Shown one piece after another: positions 35,860 through 45,455 of a stretch of DNA of 64,000 nt (its first letter is position 1; the number at the start of each line of letters is the position of its first letter). The stretch is from an uncultured Alistipes sp. (GTDB lineage: Bacteria; Bacteroidota; Bacteroidia; Bacteroidales; Rikenellaceae): contig UQUQ01000004.1 in NCBI GenBank assembly GCA_900544265.1, positions 62,001 through 126,000 of the forward strand, given 5' to 3'. Position numbers and translations under genes: made by a program. Under the pieces are notes generated by a model. That model was not told where the DNA came from, made no database searches, and saw only the letters and a list, made by a program, of their open reading frames with translations.

Positions 35860-37239
35860 TTATAAGAGGGGTAAGGTGACACGGTATTGGGTTTCGGTTC
35901 GTTCGATCACGATCGGCCGGCCGGCCAGGTCGAGGTACTGCTGGCGAATGTAGTTCAGCCCCACATGCGTGGAGGAGGCCGACGCCGGGAGCTTGGGTCG
36001 CAGGTCGTTCGCGACGGTGACCGATTCGGCCGTCGCCGTGATGCGGATCACGAGCGGCGAGGCGGCGTCGACGGCGTTGTGCTTGATGGCATTCTCGATG
36101 AGCAGCTGCACGGAGCACGGGACGATGCTGCGCATGAGGGCCTCGTCGGCAAGGTCGGTCTCGACGCGGAAGCCGTCGGGAAAGCGGACCTGCAGCAGAT
36201 CGACGTACATGCCGACGAAATCCATCTCCTCCTTCAGCCGCACGAGCGACTCCTGCTCGTTCTGAAGCATGTAGCGGTAGATGCCGGCCAGCTTGCGGAT
36301 GTAGGCGCTGGCCTGCTCGGTGCGCTGTTCGCAGACCAGGCAGTCGAGGATGTTGAGCGAATTGAAGAGGAAATGGGGATTGACCTGCTGCTTGAGCTTC
36401 ATGTAGAGGAACTGCGCCTGGTGGGTGCGGCCCCGCTCGACCCGCAGCACGGAGCGGACGACAAGGGCGTAGTCGATCATGAAGATGAGCGAGTAGAGGG
36501 TCATCTCGACCAGCAGCGTGAGAATCGACAGCTGGAAGAACTCCCGCCACGAAAAGCTGCGGTCGAAGCCGAAGGGGAGGTGCAGTCCGGCAAGGAGCGC
36601 CACGCAGGCCGTCGTCAGCAGGACGAAAACCATCAGCAGCACCCCCTTGACGACGACCGGCCGTTCGGCATGGCGCCGCATGTGGCGCACAAAGATGACG
36701 TTGACGCAGAGCAGGACGATGAGCGCCACGGAGTTCGAGGCGAGCAGATCGGCCATCCGGTAGAGCCGGTCGGCCGAGAACGACGGCGAGGCGAAGAGCT
36801 CGACGTAGGCCAGCCGCAGGACGAAGATCACCCCTACGGCCAGCAGCAGCAGCCCGATGCGGGGATTCCACGTCGCCGGACGCTCCGACGCATCGCCGCG
36901 CCGCAGGAAGCGGGTGAACCAGTAGATGCCCCAGCCGAGGATCTCCGTGGTGAGGAAGGTCGAGACGGCATGCACGGCCAGGGGCGAGCGGACGATCCGC
37001 TCGATGAGCGCCGCACCGCCCGTGCCGAGCAGGTAACCGATCACGTTGACGACGATCACGCACGAGGCCGTGAACTCGACGTTCAGGCCCCGTTTCAGGC
37101 AGATCAGCACGATCATCACGATGGTGAGCAGCGTCAGGACCAGTTCGTCGTGCACCCCCGCGACACGGCACAGCAGCGCCACCGCCGCGTGCAGCACGGC
37201 GAACAGATGGATGATTCCGGAGACCTTGAGCGAACGCAT
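35860..37239 (-). CDS. LytS-type sensor histidine kinase (His_kinase family)
   Basis: A 459-residue membrane kinase. Six or seven hydrophobic segments fill the first 265 residues and likely form the sensor. The kinase part starts QFLYMKLKQQVNPHFLFNSL with the phosphorylated histidine at about 289, the hallmark of the LytS/YehU group, and the ATPase N box is SVQLLIENAIKHN. The ATG at 37239 is preferred; a degenerate promoter (TTTG at 37311-37308, TACCTTTA at 37287-37280) lies upstream inside the longer frame. Partner of the LytTR regulator. Its signal could be a sugar or the activity of the neighbouring transporter. Confidence 0.92.
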   Translation of the reverse strand: MRSLKVSGIIHLFAVLHAAVALLCRVAGVHDELVLTLLTIVMIVLICLKRGLNVEFTASCVIVVNVIGYLLGTGGAALIERIVRSPLAVHAVSTFLTTEILGWGIYWFTRFLRRGDASERPATWNPRIGLLLLAVGVIFVLRLAYVELFASPSFSADRLYRMADLLASNSVALIVLLCVNVIFVRHMRRHAERPVVVKGVLLMVFVLLTTACVALLAGLHLPFGFDRSFSWREFFQLSILTLLVEMTLYSLIFMIDYALVVRSVLRVERGRTHQAQFLYMKLKQQVNPHFLFNSLNILDCLVCEQRTEQASAYIRKLAGIYRYMLQNEQESLVRLKEEMDFVGMYVDLLQVRFPDGFRVETDLADEALMRSIVPCSVQLLIENAIKHNAVDAASPLVIRITATAESVTVANDLRPKLPASASSTHVGLNYIRQQYLDLAGRPIVIERTETQYRVTLPLL

Positions 37240-37279
37240 GACTGTCGGGTTTGCCGCCCCGGGGCGGCCTATGCTACAA

Positions 37280-37311
37280 TAAAGGTAGGCATTTCCGACG
37301 AAAAAAACAAA
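37280..37311 (-). promoter_or_regulatory. Near-consensus promoter of the two-component genes
   Basis: On the minus strand TTTG (37311-37308), 20 bp, TACCTTTA (37287-37280), one mismatch. The three-repeat operator lies just upstream of it. Confidence 0.55.
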
Positions 37312-37324
37312 TCCGCCGGGCAAA

Positions 37325-37377
37325 CCGCTCGTCGGAAAAATCCCGCCGTTCGTCGCATCCGACGCCCCGTTCGTCGC
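37325..37377. promoter_or_regulatory. Three CCGyTCGTCG direct repeats, 21-bp spacing: candidate LytTR operator
   Basis: CCGCTCGTCG starts at 37325, CCGTTCGTCG at 37346 and again at 37367, exactly 21 bp apart, two helical turns. The core ccGTTcGT resembles the LytTR consensus of about nine bases with GTT in the middle, and a spacing of 21-22 bp is usual for that family. The site lies between the divergent histidine-kinase and MFS/sus genes. Binding by the neighbouring regulator is inferred. Confidence 0.72.
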
Positions 37378-37442
37378 CCGGGAGTTCCGCAAATGGGATA
37401 TTTTATTAAAATTTGTATGACCTAAAACAACCCGATACCCGA

Positions 37443-38753
37443 ATGAACAAGCCCAAACTCTCCTTCTGGCAGATTTGGAACCTCAGCTTCGGCTTTCTCG
37501 GCGTACAGATCGGATATTCGCTTCAGAACTCCAATACGTCGAGCATCTTCGAATCGCTGGGAGCCGATGTCAGCCACCTCAGCTACTTCTGGCTTGCGGC
37601 GCCGATTGCCGGCATGATCGTCCAGCCGATCATCGGACTCTTCTCCGACGGCACGTGGACCCGCCTGGGCCGCCGCATCCCCTACATCCTCGGCGGATCG
37701 ATCATCTCGACGCTCGCCCTGGCGCTCATGCCCAACTGTCCGCGCCTGCTGGCCTTCGCCCCGCTGGCCATGGGGGCCTTCATCCTGCTCTTCATGGACC
37801 TCTCGTTCAACGTCACGATGCAGCCCTTCCGGGCGCTGGTGGCCGACATGCTCGACGATTCGCAGAAGACGCAGGGCTACGTCGTACAGACCTTCCTGAT
37901 CAATCTGGGCGCCGTCATCGGAGCCATCCTGCCGCTGCTCATGACGCAGATGGGCGTCTCGGACGAAACCGTCCCGGGCCAGGTGCCGGCGCACATCGCC
38001 TACTCCTACTACATCGGCGGGGCGATCCTGCTGCTCACGGTCCTCGTCACCGCGTTCCGCACCCGCGAATACCCGCCCGAGGAGTTCGCCCGCTACAACG
38101 ACATCCGCAAGGAGGAGAACGACGCCCCGCGTCCGGGCTTCCTCACGCTGCTGCGCAACGTACCGCAGGCGATGGTCCGTCTCGGCATCACGCAATTCTT
38201 CTCCTGGGCGGCACTCTTCCTCATGTGGACCTACCTCAAACCCGCCATCACGGGCGTCGTCACCGACCCGTCGGGGGCGATGCTCTCCGACGGCGCCACG
38301 CAGACATGGGTCGGCGTGCTGAACGGCACCTATCCGATTCCGGCCTGCATCGCGGCGCTCTTCCTCAGCCGCATCGCCGCTCGCTGGGGCAACAAGCCCG
38401 TCTACGCCGTCTGCCTGCTGGCCGGCGCCGCCGGCTTTGCCGGGTTGTGCCTGCTGCACGACCAGTATGCGCTGATGCTCCCGATGGTGGGCATCGGCAT
38501 CGCCTGGGCCGGCATTCTCGCCATGCCCTACGCCATCCTCTCGCGTGCCGTCGAACCGCGCCACATGGGGGTCTACATGGGCATCTTCAACTTCACGATC
38601 ACCATCCCGCAGATCGTCATCGGACTCACGGGCGGCGCCATCGTCAAGTACTGCTTCGGCAGCGAGGCGATCTGGATGCTCGCCCTGGCCGGGCTCTTCA
38701 TGCTGCTGGCCGCCCTCTCCGTCGGGTTCGTGCGCGAAGAGCGGGCCCGCTGA
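37443..38753 (+). CDS. MFS sugar transporter, probable maltose/glucoside carrier
   Basis: A 436-residue inner-membrane carrier with 12 predicted spans, of the glycoside/SLC45-like type: LSFWQIWNLSFGFLGVQIGY at the start, GLFSDGTWTRLGRRIPYILG after span 2, and FRALVADMLDDSQKTQGY. These signatures recur in Bacteroidetes maltose transporters. The ATG at 37443 follows a TTG-started extension that was rejected. It stands 48 bp before susC and opens the starch gene cluster, so import of maltose or maltodextrin from the periplasm is likely. Confidence 0.87.
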   Translation: MNKPKLSFWQIWNLSFGFLGVQIGYSLQNSNTSSIFESLGADVSHLSYFWLAAPIAGMIVQPIIGLFSDGTWTRLGRRIPYILGGSIISTLALALMPNCPRLLAFAPLAMGAFILLFMDLSFNVTMQPFRALVADMLDDSQKTQGYVVQTFLINLGAVIGAILPLLMTQMGVSDETVPGQVPAHIAYSYYIGGAILLLTVLVTAFRTREYPPEEFARYNDIRKEENDAPRPGFLTLLRNVPQAMVRLGITQFFSWAALFLMWTYLKPAITGVVTDPSGAMLSDGATQTWVGVLNGTYPIPACIAALFLSRIAARWGNKPVYAVCLLAGAAGFAGLCLLHDQYALMLPMVGIGIAWAGILAMPYAILSRAVEPRHMGVYMGIFNFTITIPQIVIGLTGGAIVKYCFGSEAIWMLALAGLFMLLAALSVGFVREERAR

Positions 38754-38801
38754 TCCGAACCGAAAAAACCTACTTGTATCATAAACCAACCAAAAATCCT
38801 T

Positions 38802-41800
38802 ATGAAAAAACTTTTGACTATGTGTGTGGGCATCTTGCTGGCCAGCTTGATTACCCCCCCCCTCACGCTGGCACAAAACGCCGGTTATGAGGTACAAGGC
38901 GTAGTTGTCGACAAGTCGGGAATGCCCGTTCTGGGCGCCACGGTGGTCGAAAAGGGCACGACCAACGGTGTCTCGACAGGCATCGACGGCGACTATGCCA
39001 TCCGCGTGGCTTCGCCCGAATCGGTCATCGAAGTCAGCTACGTCGGTTACAAGACCGTCACGCTGGTGGCCTCCTCGACGCTGCTTCAGCACCTGACGCT
39101 CGAAGAGGATGCCATGGGCATCGACGACGTCGTGGTCATCGGCTACGGTACGGTCAAGAAGAACGACATGACCGGTTCGGTCGTGGCGATCAAGGCCGAG
39201 GAGCTGAACCGCGGTGCCGTCGTTTCGGCCCAGGACATGCTCAAGGGCAAGGTCCCGGGCGTGCACATCATCCCCGGTGACGGCGGTCCCGGCTCGGGCT
39301 CCACGATCCGCATCCGCGGTGCCGCGTCGCTCAACGCCTCGAACGACCCGCTGATTGTCATCGACGGCGTGCCCATCGCCTCGGACGGCGGCGCCGGCAT
39401 GGCCAACCCGCTCGAGACGATCAACCCGAACGATATCGAGTCGTTCACCGTGCTGAAGGACGCTTCGGCCGCCGCAATCTACGGTTCGCGCGCCTCGAAC
39501 GGCGTCATCATGATTACCACGAAGAAGGGCAAGGGCAACACCCCGCGCGTCTCGTACAGCGGCAGCGTGAGCGTCCAGACCAACTCCGACGAGCTGCCCG
39601 TCTTCTCGCCCGCCGAGTTCCGGGACTATGTCGACCGCGTCTTCCCCGTCGGCACCGAAACGGGTGACAAGGTGCGCACCATGATGGGCGACAAGAACAC
39701 CAACTGGCAGGATTTGATCTTCCGCACGGCCATCTCGCACGACCACAACGTCAGCGTCATCGGCAACATCGACGACCGCATGCCCTACCGCGCTTCGGTG
39801 GGCTACACCAACCAGCAGGGTACGCTCGAGACCTCGAAGTACGAGCGCGGAACCCTCGACCTGAGCCTCTCGCCCAACTTCTTCGACAAGCACCTGACGG
39901 TCAATCTCAACGCCAAGGGCGTGGTGACCTCGCAGCAGTATGCCGACGGCGGTGTCGTGGGCTCGGCCGCCTTCTTCAACCCCACGGTCGATCCCTACTG
40001 GCGCAACGAGGACGGCACGATCGACTACACGACGACCAACGGCTTCTGGAACTACGGCTCGGGCCGCGGCGAGGAGTTCACCCCCAACACGCTGGTGGGC
40101 GCCGGTCCGCTCTCGAAGCTCTATGACCGCGACAACTCGGCCCGCGCCAAGCGTTTCATCGGCAACGCCCAGATCGACTACAAGGTACACGGATTCGAGG
40201 CCCTGCGCTTCAACCTCAACCTCGGCATGGACATCTCGTCGAGCAAGATCTACGACGGCGTGAATCCCGGATCGTTCCAGGCCTACACCGACACCGAGGC
40301 CCGCGGCTGGGGCCAGTACACCTGGACGACGAACTTCCGCCGCAACCACCTGCTGGAGTTCTACGCCAACTTCAACAAGGAGTGGGGCATCCACCACCTC
40401 GACGTGATGGCCGGTTATTCGTGGCAGCACTTCTACGCCTCGGACCACTCGGTGACCTACTTCAACGAGACCAAGGAGCAGAAGGGCGAGGATTCGCGCT
40501 ATCCGTTCAACCGCCGCGAGTACTACCTGCTCTCCTTCTACGGGCGTATCAACTACTCGATCGCCTCGAAGTACCTGTTCACCTTCACGCTGCGTGACGA
40601 CGCCTCGTCGCGTTTCTCGAAGGATACGCGCTGGGGTCTCTTCCCGTCGGCCGCCTTCGCCTGGAACATCGCCCAGGAGGACTTCCTCAAGGACGTGCGC
40701 GTACTCTCGGCCCTGAAGCTGCGCCTGGGCGCCGGACAGACCGGTCAGCAGGATATCGGCGACAACTACTACGCCCACCTGGCCCGCTACTCGATGTCGA
40801 CCGACGTCTACAAGCAGTACAACATGGGCAACGCCGGCTACTCGTTCTACCTCACGCCTGCGGCCTATGACCCGAACATCAAGTGGGAGACCACGACGAC
40901 CTACAACGTCGGTGTCGACTTCGGCTTCTTCGACGGCCGCATCAACGGTAGCATCGACGCCTACCTGCGCCAGACGGACGACCTGCTCAACAGCGTCATC
41001 ACCCCGATGGGCTCGAACTTCGGCAACACGGTCATGACCAACATCGGCTCGATGGAGAACCGCGGTCTGGAGTTCAACCTGAACCTCATCCCCGTGCAGA
41101 CCGAGGACTGGAACCTCCAGATCGGCCTGAACGGCACGTTCCAGCACACGGAGTTCACGAAGCTCAACAATACGGACGATCCCACCTACTCGATCCAGAC
41201 GGGCGGTATCACGAAGGGTACGGGCAACCTGCTCCAGCGCCACATGGTGGGCTACGCTCCCTACACCTTCTACTGCTTCCAGCAGGTATACGACGAGAAC
41301 GGCAATCCGATCCAGAACGCCCTGGTCGACCGCGACAAGGACGGCAAGATCACGCAGGCCGACCGTTACATGACCAACAAGAGCCCCAACCCTGACTTCT
41401 TCTACGGCATAAATCTCAAACTCACCTACAAGAACTGGGACTTCGGCTTCAACGGCCACGGCTCGGTGGGCAACTGGGCCTTCAACGACTTCGCCTCGGC
41501 CAACTCGACCTCGAACCTCGACCTGAATGCCGGCAACCTGCCCAACTTCGCCAAGGTGGTCAACAAGACCGGCTTCACGAAGGCCAACAGCGGTGAGCAG
41601 TGGTATTCGGACTACTTCCTCGAGGATGCCTCGTTCTTCCGCATGGACGACATCAACCTGGGTTACACGTTCAAGCAGATCGGCAGCTGGAAGGGTTCGC
41701 TCCGTCTGGCCGTCGGCGTGCAGAACGTCTTTGTCATCACGAACTACAGCGGCATCGATCCCGAGATCAACAACGTGAACGGTATCGACGGCTCGATGTG

Positions 41801-41846
41801 GCCCCGTCCGCGCACCTACTCGCTGCGTCTGAATGTCAACTTCTAA
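38802..41846 (+). CDS. susC: SusC-like TonB-dependent outer-membrane transporter
   Basis: A 1014-residue outer-membrane protein that takes up malto-oligosaccharides with its SusD partner, powered by TonB. Order: signal peptide (to about 25), carboxypeptidase-regulatory-like domain (about 30-100, VQGVVVDKSGMPVLGATVVE), TonB box region DDVVVIGYGTVKKNDMTGSV, plug domain (MLKGKVPGVHI to SFTVLKDASAAAIYGSRASN GVIMITTKKG), then a 22-strand barrel ending in RPRTYSLRLNVNF with the terminal phenylalanine. Length is normal. SusC by context with SusD and amylases. Confidence 0.95.
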   Translation: MKKLLTMCVGILLASLITPPLTLAQNAGYEVQGVVVDKSGMPVLGATVVEKGTTNGVSTGIDGDYAIRVASPESVIEVSYVGYKTVTLVASSTLLQHLTLEEDAMGIDDVVVIGYGTVKKNDMTGSVVAIKAEELNRGAVVSAQDMLKGKVPGVHIIPGDGGPGSGSTIRIRGAASLNASNDPLIVIDGVPIASDGGAGMANPLETINPNDIESFTVLKDASAAAIYGSRASNGVIMITTKKGKGNTPRVSYSGSVSVQTNSDELPVFSPAEFRDYVDRVFPVGTETGDKVRTMMGDKNTNWQDLIFRTAISHDHNVSVIGNIDDRMPYRASVGYTNQQGTLETSKYERGTLDLSLSPNFFDKHLTVNLNAKGVVTSQQYADGGVVGSAAFFNPTVDPYWRNEDGTIDYTTTNGFWNYGSGRGEEFTPNTLVGAGPLSKLYDRDNSARAKRFIGNAQIDYKVHGFEALRFNLNLGMDISSSKIYDGVNPGSFQAYTDTEARGWGQYTWTTNFRRNHLLEFYANFNKEWGIHHLDVMAGYSWQHFYASDHSVTYFNETKEQKGEDSRYPFNRREYYLLSFYGRINYSIASKYLFTFTLRDDASSRFSKDTRWGLFPSAAFAWNIAQEDFLKDVRVLSALKLRLGAGQTGQQDIGDNYYAHLARYSMSTDVYKQYNMGNAGYSFYLTPAAYDPNIKWETTTTYNVGVDFGFFDGRINGSIDAYLRQTDDLLNSVITPMGSNFGNTVMTNIGSMENRGLEFNLNLIPVQTEDWNLQIGLNGTFQHTEFTKLNNTDDPTYSIQTGGITKGTGNLLQRHMVGYAPYTFYCFQQVYDENGNPIQNALVDRDKDGKITQADRYMTNKSPNPDFFYGINLKLTYKNWDFGFNGHGSVGNWAFNDFASANSTSNLDLNAGNLPNFAKVVNKTGFTKANSGEQWYSDYFLEDASFFRMDDINLGYTFKQIGSWKGSLRLAVGVQNVFVITNYSGIDPEINNVNGIDGSMWPRPRTYSLRLNVNF

Positions 41847-41853
41847 AAACCGA

Positions 41854-43530
41854 ATGAAAACCATGAAAACGAGCATAAAACATATCGCAACGGCCGTCGC
41901 GGGCGCCCTGCTGTTCACGGCGTGCATCAACGACCTGGACACGCTGCCGCTCAACCCCTCGGATTCGACCTCCGAAACGGTCTACGGAAAGGATGAGGCG
42001 GGCTACATTGCCGGTCTGACGAAACTCTACTTCAACTTTGTCTCGAACGAGACCACCGACCTGCAGGTCAGCGACAGCGGCGCCTCGGAGCTGATCCGCG
42101 CCTACTGGACGGTCGAGGAGGTGACGGCCGACGCCTGCAAGTGCGCCTGGGAGAACGACGCCTGGGTCCGCGCCATGAATACCAACACCTGGTCGGATGC
42201 CGACAACGACGCCACCTACGCCGTTTACGTCCGCACGCTCCAGGGTATCGCCTACGCCAACGAATACCTGCGCCAGACCGCCTCGGACCGTCTCTCGGAC
42301 CGCGGCGTGAGCAGCGAGCTCGCCTCGCGCATCCAGAGCTACCGCGCCGAGGCCCGCTTCCTGCGCGCCTACTTCTACTGGATCGCCCTCGACGTCTTCG
42401 GTGACGTGCCTTTCACGACCGAGCATTCGGCCTTCGGCGGCGGCGTGAACCCCAAGCAGGCTTCGCGCAAGGATGTCTTCGACTACTGCATCTCGGAGCT
42501 GACGGACCTGGCCGCCGACGACAGCGCCATGCCGGCCGCCCGCTCGAACTACCCGCGTGCCGACAAGGGTGCCGTACAGGGTCTGCTGGCCCGCATGTAC
42601 CTCAATGCCGAGGTCTACACGGGCGAGCCGATGTGGCAGGAGGCCAAGCAGGCCTGCGAGGCGATCTTCTCGATGGGCTACTCGCTCTGCCCGAACTATG
42701 CCGACCTATTCCGCGGCGACAACGGCGAGAACCCCGACGTCCTGAAGGAGATCATCTTCGGCGTCTCCTACGATGCCGAGCAGACGCAGTCCTACGGCGG
42801 CACCTCCTACCTCACGCTCGCGGCCATCGCGGCGGCCGACGTCTCCGCCACGGAGATGATCAACGGCGTGAACAACGGCTGGGGCGGTATCCGCGTCCCC
42901 TATGAGTATGTCGAGAAGTACTTCGACGTGCGCAACCCGGACTATACGACCGGCACCTACGACGTGCGCGACAAGCGCGGCGAGATGTTCTACATCAAGG
43001 GCCGCAAGGAGTCGATGGACGGCGCGCTCTACGTCTTCCTCAACGGCTGGAGCTGCCTGAAGTTCAACAACATCCCGCACGACGAGGACAACGACTCGTA
43101 CATCGAGACCTCCGCCATCAAGGCCTACAGCGACATCGACTACCCGATGATCCGTCTGGGCGAGATCTACCTAATCTACGCCGAGGCCTGCATGGAGCTC
43201 GGGCAGGCCAACACGGCGATGCCGAAGCTCCAGGAGCTGGCCGAGCGCGCCGGCGTGTCGGCCCCGACCTCCATCACGCAGGACTGGCTGCTCGAGGAGC
43301 GTGCCCGCGAGCTGATGTGGGAAGGACACCGCCGCACGGACCTCATCCGCTACGGGAAGTTCACCTCCTCGTCGTTCCTCTGGACCTACAAGGGCGGCAC
43401 CTTCAGCGGTCAGGGCTTCGACGACCACATGAAGATCTTTGCCATCCCGGCATCCGAACTGGCCTCCAACCCCGAACTGCACCAGAACCCCGGATACGGA
43501 GCCGCTGCCGGAACCGAAACCGATAAATAA
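41854..43530 (+). CDS. susD: SusD-like starch-binding outer-membrane lipoprotein
   Basis: A 558-residue surface lipoprotein (LLFTACIND signal) of the RagB/SusD family that caps the SusC barrel and holds the glycan. The N-terminal DTLPLNPSDSTSETVYGKDE, TPR-like helices (SYRAEARFLRAYFYWIALDV FGDVPF), and the C-terminal EERARELMWEGHRRTDLIRYG block are all typical. It begins 7 bp after the susC stop. An in-frame ATG at 41833 inside susC and one at 41863 are alternatives; 41854 gives a basic n-region. Confidence 0.95.
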   Translation: MKTMKTSIKHIATAVAGALLFTACINDLDTLPLNPSDSTSETVYGKDEAGYIAGLTKLYFNFVSNETTDLQVSDSGASELIRAYWTVEEVTADACKCAWENDAWVRAMNTNTWSDADNDATYAVYVRTLQGIAYANEYLRQTASDRLSDRGVSSELASRIQSYRAEARFLRAYFYWIALDVFGDVPFTTEHSAFGGGVNPKQASRKDVFDYCISELTDLAADDSAMPAARSNYPRADKGAVQGLLARMYLNAEVYTGEPMWQEAKQACEAIFSMGYSLCPNYADLFRGDNGENPDVLKEIIFGVSYDAEQTQSYGGTSYLTLAAIAAADVSATEMINGVNNGWGGIRVPYEYVEKYFDVRNPDYTTGTYDVRDKRGEMFYIKGRKESMDGALYVFLNGWSCLKFNNIPHDEDNDSYIETSAIKAYSDIDYPMIRLGEIYLIYAEACMELGQANTAMPKLQELAERAGVSAPTSITQDWLLEERARELMWEGHRRTDLIRYGKFTSSSFLWTYKGGTFSGQGFDDHMKIFAIPASELASNPELHQNPGYGAAAGTETDK

Positions 43531-43553
43531 CGACTCTTAAAACCGTTGAAACA

Positions 43554-45350
43554 ATGAAACTCGCAAGATATGCAACCATGCTGGCAGCCGCCGCGGGACT
43601 CTTCGTCGCCTGCCAGAAGCTCGACGAAGCAAAGGTCTTCTCGCCCGAGCAGGTCGTATCCCCCACGCTCCACGCGCTGCCGGCCGAGATCGTCATCACG
43701 TCGGAAAACATGGGTGAGATCCAGACCTTCACGTGGGACGCGGCCGATTTCGGCGTCCTCACGCAGATCAACTACTCGATCGAAGCCGCTGTCGGTGACG
43801 AGGCTCCCGTGGTTCTCTTCTCGGACCTCACGGGCACCTCGACCGAGCAACCCTACGAGAGCATCAACACGAAACTCGTCTACGACGTGGAGGTCGAGCC
43901 CGACACGCCGACGGCCGTGAACTTCTACGTCAGCGCCACAATCGGCACCGACTACAAGAAGGTCTACTCGGAGCCCGTCTCGGTGACGATGACCGTCACG
44001 AAGGCCGAGCGCGTCTATCCGACCGTCTGGGTCATCGGCGACTACTGCGGCTGGAGCCACGACAACTCGCAGTTCCTCTTCAGCTTCCTCGACGACGAGA
44101 TCAATTACGAGGGTGTGATCGATTTCGGCGAAAAAGCAGCCAACGGCTTCAAGCTGACGGGTATCGCCGGCTGGGACGACTCCTGCAACTGGGGTCTCGA
44201 CGGTGAAGCCGAGAAACCCGAAGCCGAGGCCTCGTCCATCACGCTCATCTCCAGCGGCGGTTCGGGCAATATCGACATCTACTCGAAGCGCTTCTATCGC
44301 TTTGCCTTCGACCGCAGCTCGCTGACGCTCACCAAGAGCCTGTCGTTCGACCAGCTGGGCATCGTGGGCGACGGCGTCGGCAGCTGGGACAACGACCTCG
44401 TCATGGAGTTCGACGCGAAGACGCAGCGCTTCTGGGTCGACGCGACGCTCGTGGCCGGTGAGATCAAGTTCCGCCTCGACGGTGCCTGGGACACCTCGTT
44501 CGGCTCCGCAACGGAGGGCATGCTCGACAGCGGCGACAACATCAAGGTTCCGGCCGGCAACTACCGCATCTACGTCAACCTGAACAACTCCGCAGCGATG
44601 ACCTACGAGCTCAACGCCGAGGATTACGGACAGGGCGGCGAGGAGCCCGAACCCGAACCCGAGGTAGCCGACTGGTACATCCACGGACAGACCGTCGCCA
44701 CGCCCGAGTGGGGTCCGACGGCCATGGAGAGTGCCAGCAGCAATATCGTAGCCTACAAGGCCGCCGATGTCGAGGTGGCCGCCAACTCGGAGTTCCTCTT
44801 CAAGAGCGGCGACGAGTCGCAGTGGATCGGGGCCGATGCCTCGCTGGCCGGAGGTGACGGAAGGTACACCTGCACGATCGGCGCCGCCTTCGCCGTCTCG
44901 GCCAACAAGGTGAATGCCGTCGTTGCCGACGCGGGCACCTACGACTACTGGCTGCTGCCCGACGCCGGCCGCGCCTACGTCATGGCCGCAGGCGTGAAAC
45001 CCGAGTACGTTCCCGAGACATGGGGCCTCATCGGCAACATTACGGGCTGGGGCGACCTGGGCGACTTCTCGCTGAGCGAGGAGGGAGCCTACCTCGTCCG
45101 CCGGGGCGTGGTGCTCAAGACGACCGACGAGTTCAAGATCCGCTACAACAACGCCTGGGACGACTCGAAGAACTACGGTACGGCTTCGGGCGGTGCGATC
45201 GACATCAACACGGCCGTCGCCGTCATCACCAGCGGCGGATCGCAGAACATGAAGGTGCAGCTCGACGGCACCTACGACATCTACTTCGACCTGGCCGGCA
45301 GCACGCTCTACGTCATGAGCGAGGGCAAGACCCCGGCCGACGCGCAGTAA
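43554..45350 (+). CDS. SusE/SusF-like starch-binding lipoprotein with four repeats
   Basis: A 598-residue lipoprotein (LAAAAGLFVAC signal). The N-terminal SusE-type domain (about 25-150, SPTLHALPAEIVITSENMGE) is followed by starch-binding repeats beginning near 154 (PTVWVIGDYCGWS), 268 (LGIVGDGVGSWD), 372 (DWYIHGQ) and 486 (ETWGLIGNITGWGDLG). An acidic Pro/Glu linker precedes the third. B. thetaiotaomicron SusE has two and SusF three such modules, so this protein may do the work of both. It is surface-bound and non-catalytic, 23 bp after susD. Confidence 0.82.
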   Translation: MKLARYATMLAAAAGLFVACQKLDEAKVFSPEQVVSPTLHALPAEIVITSENMGEIQTFTWDAADFGVLTQINYSIEAAVGDEAPVVLFSDLTGTSTEQPYESINTKLVYDVEVEPDTPTAVNFYVSATIGTDYKKVYSEPVSVTMTVTKAERVYPTVWVIGDYCGWSHDNSQFLFSFLDDEINYEGVIDFGEKAANGFKLTGIAGWDDSCNWGLDGEAEKPEAEASSITLISSGGSGNIDIYSKRFYRFAFDRSSLTLTKSLSFDQLGIVGDGVGSWDNDLVMEFDAKTQRFWVDATLVAGEIKFRLDGAWDTSFGSATEGMLDSGDNIKVPAGNYRIYVNLNNSAAMTYELNAEDYGQGGEEPEPEPEVADWYIHGQTVATPEWGPTAMESASSNIVAYKAADVEVAANSEFLFKSGDESQWIGADASLAGGDGRYTCTIGAAFAVSANKVNAVVADAGTYDYWLLPDAGRAYVMAAGVKPEYVPETWGLIGNITGWGDLGDFSLSEEGAYLVRRGVVLKTTDEFKIRYNNAWDDSKNYGTASGGAIDINTAVAVITSGGSQNMKVQLDGTYDIYFDLAGSTLYVMSEGKTPADAQ

Positions 45351-45359
45351 TCCATCCAC

Positions 45360-45416
45360 GGGACGGAGGCTAAGCCTTCGTCCCGTTCTGGTCTGCGGCC
45401 TCCGACCGGGCCGCAG
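45360..45416 (+). promoter_or_regulatory. Two tandem hairpins between the SusE/F-like and SusG-like genes
   Basis: GGGACGGAGGC (45360-45370) pairs with GCCTTCGTCCC (45374-45384), loop TAA, with one G-T pair. CTGCGGCC (45393-45400) pairs with GGCCGCAG (45409-45416). No T tract follows, so they look like RNA-stability or partial-termination elements rather than full terminators. Confidence 0.55.
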
Positions 45417-45455
45417 GCCCCTAAAGAACGAAAACCAAGAACCAGCCATTCAAAG

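Noticed and set aside
37422..41954. A 1510-codon minus-strand frame spanning the MFS and susC genes
   Set aside because: Composition is that of an antisense frame in GC-rich DNA, and it covers two clear genes and their intergenic region on the other strand.
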